Translations under genes and position numbers: made by a program
Origin: Limimaricola sp.
GTDB lineage: Bacteria > Pseudomonadota > Alphaproteobacteria > Rhodobacterales > Rhodobacteraceae
Direction: 5' to 3'
Assembly (NCBI RefSeq): GCF_016125575.1
Contig: NZ_WGLM01000002.1
Location: 62,001-126,000, forward strand
Length of the DNA stretch: 64,000 bases
Shown: in pieces, positions 36,401 through 48,400 of the stretch
Position numbering within the stretch: the first letter of the stretch is position 1
Layout of the letters: every line of letters starts with the position of its first letter
Notes under the pieces: model-generated
Seen by the model: the letters and a program-made list of their open reading frames with translations, nothing else
What the model was told of the DNA's origin: nothing
Databases searched by the model: none

Positions 36401-39400
36401 GCTGTCTCGGTCAACGTGGTTCATGCCAAGAACGATGCGACGCTCGGCACCGCCACCCATGACGTGCAGGCCCTGACGATCGACGCCAGCAAGCTCGATG
36501 TCGCGGCCTATGTCGCCGACGATACCAGCACCGCAACACGGAAGGATTCCTTCCTTGCCAGCGCCACCTCGGGCGGCGGCGGCACCAAGGTGGGCGTGGC
36601 CGGTGCGTTGGGCCTGAACCTTGTCGATACCGAAAGCATGGCGACCATCGCCGACGATGCAGAGGTGACGCTGCACAGTGGCAACGTCTCGATCACCTCG
36701 GCGGCGCAAACCTCGGAAGTGGCCAAGGCCCTTCCGGTGGAAGGTACGACCGGCGGGCAGGTGGGTATCGGTGCGTCCGTTGCGATCAACATCGTCGGCA
36801 ACCGCTCGGTTGCACGGATTGGCGAAAACGTCGTGCTTGACGATGCCGACGAGATCACGCTGAAGGCCACGGCCGACCACGAGATCGAGACCGAGGCCGA
36901 GGCGGGTGCCGCGGGCGGTGTCAGCATCGTGCCGGTGCTGGCGCTGACGCTGGCCACCAACACCACCGCAGCCACGATCGGGGCCAGCGCCGATACGCTG
37001 AACCTCAACGGCGCGCTTGAAGTCGAGGCCGAACAGGGCGTGACCGAAACCACCAACGCCTCGGCCGATGCGACCGGCGGCAAGACGGCGTCGGTCGGCG
37101 CGGCACTGTCGCTGGCGCTGATCACCGATACCGTGTCGGTGACGACTGACAGGTCGATCCATGCGCTGGGCGACGTGTCCTTCAAGGCCAGCGGCACCTC
37201 GACGGGCAGTCTTACGGTCAAGGCAAGTGCCGAGGGTGCCAAGGGCGCGGATAGTTCCGACAAGGCTACCGATGGCGGTGGCGACAGCGTTGACAGCAAG
37301 GTCGACAACCAGCTGGCCTTCGGCAAGTCGACCCAGACCTCCAGCGGGGTGGGCGACAGCGAACAGCAGGCCGGAACCGAGGCGACCTCGGGTCAGGACC
37401 ACTCGGCCAAGTCGAGCGAGGGCAAGGTATCCGTCGCAGCGGCGGTGGGCGTGAATGTCACCTCCAACACCGTCACCGCGATCCTGCCCGACGGCAAGAA
37501 CATCAGCGCGGGTGGCCGGCTGACCGTCGCCGCCGTCAATGGCACCGATGGCACGGTCACGGCCGATGCAAGTGCCACCGAATCGCAGATCTCGATCGGT
37601 GCGGCGGCTGCCGTGAACGCTGTGACAGAGGTGAATACGGCCAGCCTTGGTGCCGCGACCTACACCGCCGAGGGCGTCACCGTAACGGCGCTGAAGGGCA
37701 CACCGCCCGATGCGCCGCATGTCGATACCTTCAGCACGGCCGCGACCTCGGGCGCGGGTGGCAGCAAGGTGGGCATCGCCGGGGCACTGGCGCTGAACCT
37801 GATCCACGCCAGCTCCACCGCCACGATCTCGGGCAGCGCCACTGTCGATGCCGGGGGCGATACCGTGGTCATCGGCGCCGACCAGCGGATGACCGCTTCG
37901 GCCAGCGCGACGCCCAAGGACGACAGCGACGTGACCGGCGGCAAGGTGGCCATTGGCGCTTCGGTCGCGCTGAACCTCATCACTACCACCGCCAATGCCG
38001 AGGTGATGGACGGCGCAGGCCTTTCGAACGGCGCCGGGATCAGTGTGTCCGCCGTTTCGGACATCTCGACCGAAACCGAGGCCAAGGCAGGTTCCGAAGG
38101 CGGCATCGCGATCGACGCGGTCGTCGCGCTTGCGCTGCTCGACGAAACGACGACGGCGCGGATCGGTACTGGTGCTGCCACCACCACGGCAGGCAATGTC
38201 TCGATCACCGCCACCAATACCGGCGAGAACAAGGCCACCGGTACCGGCGAGGCCAAGGCCGGCAAAGTCGGCGTTGGCGCTGCAGTTGCCGTTATCTCGG
38301 GCAATGGTGCCCAGGATACCGACCTCAAGAACACCTCCGTGACATCCGCCACGCTGGCCCGTGACCTGACCGCGGATGCGCTGACGATTTCGGCCACTTC
38401 CGCGCGCAGCTACGAGGCCTATGCCACTGCCAGTGCGGGCGGCGGCAAGGACAAGGAGCCCTCTGAAACCTCCAACGCCTCCAGCACCCAGACGCTGGGC
38501 GAGACCGAGAACTACCAGAAGGGCACCGACGGCTCGAGCCAGGAAACCGGCAATGGCGGCAGCAAGGTAACGGTGGCCGCCGCCGTTGGCGTGGCCGTGG
38601 CACAGGATATGGTCACGGCCAGCCTTGGCGACGTGACGGTCAACCTGACCGGCGATCTGAACGTGAATGCCGGCAATGACACCAACCTTGCCAGTAAAGG
38701 CGATGGCAGGGCCTCTGGCGCCAATATCGGCGTGGCCGTTGGCGTTGGCCTGTCGATCTCGAACAACGTGGCAAGCGCCAGCATCGCCGATGGGGCGACC
38801 GTGGCCAGCGCCGGCGCGATCAACGTTACTGCCGATACCAGCCAGAACATGGGGCAGGAGCCGGGCAAGACCGATTTCCGCAACGGTTTGGGCGCGGTGG
38901 CCTTCGCCGGGGCATCGTCCAAGAAGGTCAGCGTCGCGGGCGCGCTTGCGGTGGATGTGTCGAATACCACGACCAGCGCGACGATCGGCGACAACGTCAA
39001 CATCGGCAACGTCAGCCGCGTGGGCGATGTCACGGTCAGCGCCGACAATACCAGCCGGATGTCGGCCAAGGCGACCAGCGTCTCGACCACGTCGGGCAAT
39101 GTGGGTATCGGCGCCTCTGTCGCCGTCATCGTGTCCGACAACAATTACACTGCCAATGTCGGCGCCGGCACCAACATCACCTCGGACGCCCTGTCGGTCA
39201 CCGCGACGAACGAGAAGATCCCGCCGGGGGTGACCTTCAACTTCACCGACCTGAAGAACTTCCAGGAAAACATCGTCAACCAGCCGCTCTTCGGCGCTGG
39301 CAACTACTATACCGAGGCAATCGGCGGCGCGGCGGCCGCTTCGGGCACGGTGGCCGTCGAAGGCTCGTTCGCGGTCATGGTGTTCAACGATTCCGCTTCG

Positions 39401-42400
39401 GCCGCAGTCGGCAAAAGCCTTGCCAGCACGCCCGTCATTGCCACCACCACGGTCAATACCGCGGGCGGCGACGTCACCGTCGCGGCCAAAAACGAGTTTG
39501 ATGCCAAGGCGTTGTCGGGCGCCGTCTCGCTCAGCGGCAAGGTTGGTGTCGGTGTCTCCAGCTCTGTCATCGTCAGCCACGGCCACACGACGGCGGAACT
39601 TGCGGACAGCACGCATCTTGTTAGCGCGGGCGCCGTCGGCGTGACAGCCGATGCCAGCCAGAGCTTCGATGTGGTCGGCATCAGCGCCTCGGGCGGCGGC
39701 AACGTCGGCGTGGCAGGCGTGGCCACCGTGCTGGTCTCGGGCAACACGGTGCAGGCGCTGATGGGCCAAGGCGTGCAGGTTGGGGCCGCGGGCGATGTCA
39801 GCCTTGACGCCACGAACGATTTCGACGCGCTCAGCGTCGCGGGCGGGCTGGGTGTGGGCGGCAGCGCGGGCGTTGGCGCCGCGGCCTCGGTCCTGACGGT
39901 CGAAAACGTCACCCGCGCCGCGATGGCGGATGGCACCTCTGCCGGGACGGGCGTGACCGTCAGCGAGGGCGGCGCGCTCGACATCGGGGCGCATGCGACA
40001 GAAACGGCAAAGACATTCGCCGTTGCAGGCGGTGCCGCGGGCACGGCCGGTGTCGGCGCGGGCGCGGGCGTCTATGTCATCGACACCACCACAGAGGCGT
40101 TGATGGGCAACTATGCCCGGATCGGGCAGGGCTCGTCGGTAGGCGACATCACTATCGCCGCCACCGATGACAGCACCCTCGATACCTTCCCCGGCGCCGC
40201 AGGCGTCGGCGGGTCGGTCGGTGCGGGTGCGGGTGTCGGCGTGGGCGTGCTGACCAAAACTGTCAGCGCCTCCATCGGTGATGATGCGTTCGTGACTGCC
40301 AACAATGTCGAGGTGAACGCCCGCAGCGGCGAGGCCATCAATGTCATCGCCATCAGCGCGGGCGTCGGCGGCAGTGCGGGCCTTGCTGGGGCCGTTGCGG
40401 TTTACACGGTCACCGATACGACGACCGCCAGCATTGGTCATAACGCGTCCGTCTTGGCCACCGACGACGTGGCGGTCCTGGCCAACGACTTTGCCACGCT
40501 GGATGCGCTGGCCGGCAGCCTCGGCGCCGGCGGCAGCGCAGGCGTTGGCGCCTCGGCGGGCATCGTGATCATCGATAATACAACTCATGCCAGCATCGCC
40601 GATGGCGCCGCGGTCACGGCATTGGGCTTTGGCTCCGGCACGTCCTATGTGTCTGACTTCACGGTGTCTTTTGGTTCTATCGCCGACAACTTCCAAGGTG
40701 CCGACCTGCCCGACTGGGACAGCTCCACCGGAATTTCGGCCGGCAATGCCAGCGCCACCAGTGACGTGGGCCTGACGGCGGCGGCGGCCCGCGACACCGG
40801 GCTTGCCCTGCTGACCAAGAGCCGCAGTTCGGCGGCGCAGACCCAGACCGGACATGGTGTGATCGTCAATGCCGCTGGCAAGACCTCGGTCCGTTCGCTG
40901 GAGATCGGCTTTGGCGGCGGCGGTTCGGTGGGTGTCGCGCTGTCGGCCAACGTGCCGATCCTGAGCTCCGATACCCGCGCCACGATCGGAGCCGCGCTGA
41001 TCAACAAGATGACCGGAACGCCGGCGACTGCGCAGGGCGTCACGGTGGCCGCGGCCAACGATACCTATGACATGGGTATTGCCGGTGCGGCGGCCGTCGG
41101 CGGCGCAGCCGGCGCGGGCGCAGGCGTCAGCGTGGCGGTGGTCAACACCACCACGATGGCCACGGTCGATAGCGGTGCGAACATGGCTGCGAAGGGCAAC
41201 GTCAACGTCACGGCCCGCGCGCAATCCGATTTCGTGACCTTCGACGCTGCCTTGGGCGGCGGTGGCACGGTGGGGCTTGCCGGCGGCGTTGGCGTGATCT
41301 CGATGACAGATACCACCACCGCAGAACTGGCCGGCACGACCGTCGCCGGTGGCAACGTCCAGGTTCTGGCCGACGATCAGACCCGCATCGCCTCGATGGA
41401 CGGTGCCGTGGCCATCGGCTTCGGCGCGGCGGGCATCGGTGGCGCGGTCAGCGTCGTATCGCTGACCAAGACGACGACAGCCGACATCGCCGCAAGCGCC
41501 AACGTGACGGCGCTGGGTACCGGCAGCGGCAACACCTTCAACGCCTATGACGGCAGCTCGATGACCTCGGCATCGGCGGTCCGCGGCATCAACGTCGCGG
41601 CGACCTCGGGCGAAAGCACGCTGACCCTCGCCGCCTCGGCGGCAGGTGGCCTTTATGCCGGTATCAGCGGCGTGGTGACTGTGCAGTTGCAGAACATTAC
41701 CACGCTGGCCTCGATCGGCGACAACGCGCAGATCAACCAGGACGCCTCGCAATCGGGCGCAAATGGCGGGCAGGACGTGGTGGTCACCGCACGTGACACC
41801 AACATCACCAGCGTCTATGCCGGCGGCCTTGCCGTGGGCTTTGCCGGGATCGCGGGCACCGTCGACGTGGGCGTGATCAAGACCACAACCGGCGCCTCGA
41901 TTGGCGACGGTGCGACGTTGGACGCCAAAAACGATGTCCTTGTCAGTGGCCTGTCGAACAAGGCGGGCAATTCGGTCATCGTCTCGGGTGCGGGCGGTGT
42001 CGTGGGCGTTGCTGCCGCGGTGGCGATTTACGACTACGGCAATGGCATCACCCCGGGCGGCACGGCCGACGACAAGCTGGGCGATGCCAGCGACGGACAG
42101 AACAACATGTCCGACGTCACCAAACAGGCCAGTGACCAGACCAAGGACAGCGACGGCAACGGCGTCAGTTCGCTATTCACCGGGCCGGACACAGATCCAC
42201 GCATCGCCTCGGCCAGTTCGCAGGCGCAAACGGCCCGCCAGGGCGTGTCGCTTGATCCTGCAAATGTCGGCCTTGGCGTACCCGCGGGCACCTCGGCCAA
42301 CATGGGTAGCGCACATATTTCGGCGGGGGGCACACTGGCCCTGCGCAGCCGCGACGATCTGAACACCGATTTCACCGCCGGTGCGGTGGGCGTCGGCATC

Positions 42401-45400
42401 GCCGGCATTGGCGCCGGTATCGTTGTGCAAAGCGTCGACACGACGAACACGGCGCAGATGTCGGGCGCGGCACAGGTGAATGCCGCCTCGCTTGATATGC
42501 TGGCGATGACATCGCACACGCTGAAAACGACGACAGGCGTCGGTGCCGCGGGCGGGTTCGGACTGGCCGCCGCGGTCTCGGTGGTTTCGGACGATTCCGA
42601 TACCTATGCCTATATCAACGGCGCGACGATCACCCTGACCGGCGGTACGGCTGCCGTGAACGCGGATTCGACCCGCTCGCTGACCACCAAGGCGTACGGT
42701 GTGTCTGTCGGTATCATCGGGGCGGCCGGTGTCTCGTGGGCCGAGGGCGATATCGGTGGCAACACCAAGGCCGCGATGGGGGCCGACGCGACCGGTCATG
42801 ACCCTGCCTTGGGGATGAGCATCGGCGACAGCAGCCATCGCGCGGCGAGCGTTTCGCTGGGCGCAAGCGGGACCGCCAGCACGACATCCGACACGATCGC
42901 CGCAGGCGGCGGCATCGGCGTTGCGCTGCAGGGTGCCGTCGCGATGGCGTCGATCGACGGGGCCGTGAGCACGGCCATGCACGCGGCCCATATCTACACA
43001 ACAGGCGCGATCACCAGCGCGGCCCAGATCAGCAACACGACTGGCACCACGTCCGGCGGCGCGGCGCTGGCTGGTGGGCTGGCGGCCGGCGTCTCGGTCT
43101 CGCATTCGTCCGGCTTCACCGACGTCTCCACCACCGTCGATGGCGGTTCGATCCTCGATGGCGGTTCCATCTGGATCAGCGCGAAGGTGTTGAACAACAA
43201 CAATTCCGCCGTCGCGGAGGCCGTTGCGGGCGCCCTTGTGGGCGTTGCGGGCAGCGACGCGGCCAGCAACAGCGGCGTCACCGCGATCACCACCGTTTCG
43301 GACAGCGGCATCAACGCCACGGGTGCAGTCAACATCAACTCCGAAGTCTCGACATCACAGGACTCCGACGCGAGCGGCTTTGTCGGCGGGGTCGTTGCCG
43401 TGGGCAGCAACAACGCCTCCTCGGCCTCCGGTTCGACCACGCGCGCGGCCATGATCGACATGTCCGGCGTCAAGGCGGGCTCGCTCAACATCACGGCGAC
43501 GGGGACGGACAGCAACACCTCCAGCTCCACGGCCGGCTCGGGCGGCGTGGTGGCCGGGGCGGCCTCCAAGGCCGTCACCTCGAATACCAGCACGACAGAG
43601 GCTTATGCCGACACGACGAGTCCTTCGGCCAAGTACCTGATCGATGTTGGCAATGGCCTGATGGACGTCAACGCCACCTACACCGCAGTATTCGGCGGAA
43701 CCGTCGACAGCACCCAGGCCTCGCTGGTCGGCGCCAGCGGTGCCCAGCTGGTGCATGGCGTCGGCGCGACGGTTTCGGCCTACCTCGGCGACGACGCCTA
43801 TGTGCGGGCGGCCAGCCTTTCGGTCGTGGCCCATAATCTGGTTCACAACTTCTTCGTCGGGGAAACTCCGTTCGACCTGTTCCCCGGTGGGACGGCGGCC
43901 TCGGCTTTCGACGTCAACAACGCAGGCTGGAACGTCGATTCCGGTTCGGGCGGCCTTGTGAACCTGCCTGCTGGTAGTTCGACCGCGACGATAACCCAGT
44001 CGACCCAGGCCAACATCGGCGCAAATGCCGATATCCGGCTGATGCTGCCCACGTCCGGCACCTCGGCGCTGACGCTTGAAGCCTACAACGAGACGATTGC
44101 TCACCAGAAAGCCAAGCTCGATTCCGGCGGTCTTGTCGCGACGGCTGCGGCCTCGGTCGCGATGAACGCGATCCAGAATGCGACCGTCAACATCGGCGAT
44201 AATGGCAATATCGTCGTCGATCTTGGCGACATTTACATCGCGGCCTGGGGCAATGCCGACATGGACGGGCGCGCCGCGGCGACAACCTATGGTGTTGCCG
44301 GTGCGCCCTCGGGCAATGCTGACGCGGTGATGACCGCGAACAATGCGGTAGCGATCGGCCAGAACGTGCGGATCGAAGCGACCAACGGCCTTGACCCGAT
44401 GGATGGGATCACGCCACCGACCAACGGCACGATCAACATCTTTGCAGGCGACGGACCGGACGGCACGGCGGCCGTGTATCGGCTGGCCACCACGCTGGAT
44501 CTTTTCAACAATGCCGCGATTCCGATCAGCGGCACCCCCGACCCGAAGTCGATCCTCGTCGACAACGCGCATGTCACGCAGGGCACGACCACGCCCGGCG
44601 GTCCGCCACTTATCGGGATCGTTGCGGCCGGCGACATCACGATTGCGGCCGATCGTGGCACCACGACGCTGTCGGCGCTGGGTACCGGTAAGGACATCTA
44701 TCGCGAGGCGGCGGCGAAACTTGCCAGTGCGGTAAGCAATGCCTTCGGCGGCGATGACGTGTCCTTCGACTACCACGGTGGGACCGTCAGCAGCACCGGC
44801 TCGACCTTCCTGACCCTTAACGGGCTGGTCGCGACGGGTCTGCAACGGTTCAAGTCGCTGACCATCGACTATGTCGGCGGATGTGATCCGCACCTGACCA
44901 CCTGCTACAGCCTGACCGGTAACATCGATTACCAGCAGCCAACCACGGTCAGCCCCGACAACTCGATCATCCTGCAGCGACTGGCGCAGCTGGAAATCCT
45001 GATGGAGCAGGCAAAGGGCGATACCGTGGCGCTGGGCGCCTATCGCAACGAGATCACCTTCTTGCACCACAAGCTGGTGGCGATGGGTCTGGGCGATTTC
45101 AATGGCCCCAACGGCGCGTTCGAACTGACACCCTACCTGACCGGCAGCTCGGAATACGATCTGTTGCAACAGCAGATCAACACGCAGCAGGGCATCCTGA
45201 CGAACGTCACAAACGTGTTCCAGCTTGAGGCCAATGTCGTCAACGCCGATATTCCGTCGGTCATCACGGACATCATCGATAACGGCACGTCGCAGGACTA
45301 CGTCGCCTACGGCAATTCGGTCAAATCGACGATCACGACGCTGCACAACTTCACGTCGATCTACTCTCAGCCTCCGACCATCGACGACGGCCACGGGCAC

Positions 45401-48400
45401 CAGATTCCGAACCCGGCCTACAATGCGTCCTTCATCAACACCTACAATGGCATCGGCGGCAAGCTGAACACCGCGAACACGTATCGCACCGCCATCAACT
45501 CGCTCAAGAACACCAACGCGTCGCTGCAGACCCAGGTCAACGCACAGATCGCCATCATCAACGACGCGGCGTCTTCGACCAGCGACGTCAATAACGCCAA
45601 GGCCCAGATGGTGAGCCTGCTGGACGACATCGCGACGAACAATGCGTCGATCCAGACTAATGCCGACAGCCTGACGACCCTGATGAACGGGCTCAACAGC
45701 GACCTGACTTATCTGGTCAACACCGCCAAAACCTCGGCAGACAACAGCACCGTCAATAATCTGAATTACGCGCCCACATCGACCAGCGACAGCGGCGGTG
45801 CGCTGTGGGCCATGGGCAACGCAAAAACTGCAGTCAGCACGCTGTCAACCGGGTTTAGCACTTACAAGAGCAGCGTCAGCGATACCATCGGCGTGCTGAA
45901 GGGCATTTCGCCGACGCCGGTCAACGCCTATTCGATCGACAGTTTTGCCAGCACCACGGCGAACATTTTGGGGATCATCAAGGATGCCCAGGATGCGCAG
46001 GCCACCGCTTCGACGACGCCCGCCTCGGCGCCGACGACGGTGCTGATCACGCTTGATGACATCGCGGCGCGGCTTGGCAACATCACCCTTCGTGGTGGCG
46101 TGGTCACAGGCGGGGGCACCGGCATTCTGTCGGCGCCCGGCGATGCCAAGATCCAGGTGGACAACAATACCGCCGCCTCGGTGAAGCTGAACAACATGAT
46201 CATGCCATCCTATGACGCGGGCCATGTCCGCGTGAACGGCGTGATGGTGAATGCCAGTGCCGACATCGACCCACTGAACGCGGGCAACGTCACGGCGAAC
46301 TTCGCCAATGTTGTCACCGGTCTGGTCAGCGGTCAGCCGCAGGTCATCATCAACAGCAACTACAACCCGGCCAGCCAGGTCTTCTACAATCCGCTCAGCA
46401 CCGATCCTTCGGTCAGCACGCTGATGCCGTCGCCCGATATCGTGGTCAACGGCAACATCAAGAACCCCGACGGGCGTGTGGCGATCACCAGTCAGGCGGG
46501 CGACATCTTCGTCTATGGCACGATCGAGGCCGCATCGCTGGATATCCTCGCCAAGAATGGCGACTTCGTGTCGAGCTACGTCAACGGCTTCGACCATGTC
46601 GGCGGCGACCCGGCCGGGTTCAACAACGCGGTCAACCCGGCCGAGGCTGGCACCGGCATCATCGTCAACGGTGCAGTGTCGATCAGTGCGCGCTATCTCA
46701 ACATCAACTCGACGATCCAGAGCGGCATTGCCCAGTGGGATGTCAACATCGCCAACGGCTTCAAGCTGACGGCAACCGATGTTGGCACGATCGGCGTGAA
46801 CTCCAGCGACGTGCAGGCTGCGCTTGATACCTACATAGCCAACCTCACCTCGTCGGCCTCGCCGTCGACGGTGTCGACGACCGCCTATGTCAATGGCAGC
46901 CTCTCGGGAGCGAGCACGCAATCGATCAAGCTCGACCTCAACCCGACCGGGCTGAACCAGACGGAATTGGCGAACGCGATCAAGGAGTATAACGACGCGA
47001 TCGTCGCGTGGTCGGCCGGGGGCCAGAACGGACCTGCGCCCGATCCGCTTTATACGATCTCCGACAGCGGCGGTCAGGGCCAGCTGATCAACATCCAAAA
47101 CTACCAGTCAGGCACGGCGTTCTCGCCGCGGCTGGAGTTCACCATTGCCCAGGCCGAGGCCTATGCCAACGCGGGCCATGCCAACAAGACCTACGCGGTC
47201 ATCACGTCGGGCAGCAATATCGGCGTCGGCTACGATGTGGACCATGCCCAGTTGGTTGTCGATGGCACCGAGGTGCATGGCGGCTATATCCAGATTTATG
47301 GCCAGTTGATGAACACCGCCTCGGCGGGTGGGCAACTTAACGTGCTGGACGGCTTCGGCACGATCAACGTCACCAACACCACCAACATCCCGTTGGTGCT
47401 GCAGACGCTGAATGCCGGCCCCGATACCACCGGCACGGTGGGCCGTGGCACCGAAGGCAAGATCGACATCACCGACATCACCCACGTCGTCTCGCCCTAC
47501 ACCGTCACCAGCGATGGCAGCGTGGTGCCCAACGGGCCGTCGCAGGTGTCCTTCACCCACGCGGTCTATACGCGCAACTACGACGTGACGACCGGCAGCG
47601 CTTCGATTGTGCGGACCTTGCAAGACGGCATGATCGACCCGGTCACAGGCGAGCTGGATTATGGCAGCAACCCGCTGATGACGACGGTTCTGACCGGCAG
47701 TGATGCCGGCGGCGCGGACGCCCGCAGTACCTCTTTCGATCTGCCGGACAATCAGCGCTACATCTGGACGACAAGTTCGCAGAACACCGCGACGGTGGCT
47801 GTATCCACAACCAGTGGTCAGCTGTTCGGGTCTTCCTCGCTTGAGATCACCAACTACTCGACGCTGACGGCGACCGGGCAGGTGACCAAGACGACGACGC
47901 GCCTGGCCGACGGCACCTACCTCAGCCAGGACAACACGCCGACGGGCACGACGGCGTTCTTCAACGACAGTTTCGGTAACCCGGCACTCGCCAAGACCGA
48001 CACCAACTACTACAGCTACGTCGCCAACTCGACGCTCGATCAGGGCTCGCCGACGGCCGACTCCGTCGTCACTGGCGACTTCTCGTTCCAGACTGGGATC
48101 AACTCGCACTTCGACGGGTCGTCAGGGCGCGATTGTAACTGGTGGACGCTCTGCATCTACTCGACCGTCACGTCCTACTACACGATCACGCAGGACTACA
48201 CGACGATCAAGTCGCACTCGATCCGGGCCGATTTCCCGATTGGAATCAACTTCATCGGCAGTGACAATGCGGCGGTGAACGTTACCTCGAACTCGAACGT
48301 CACACTGCGCGATGATGTCACGGCTGCGGCCGGTTCGGTCACAATCGCTGCCAATGGCGGGACCAGTTCGATCTTTGCGGCCAACCCGCAAGCGACGATC

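Noticed and set aside
35927..41752. Antisense open frame of 1941 codons inside the adhesin gene, and similar ones (e.g. 31649-35782)
   Set aside because: They mirror the GC-rich, repeat-bearing coding strand; their translations are Arg/Gly/Asp-rich with no domain, and they lack ribosome sites.
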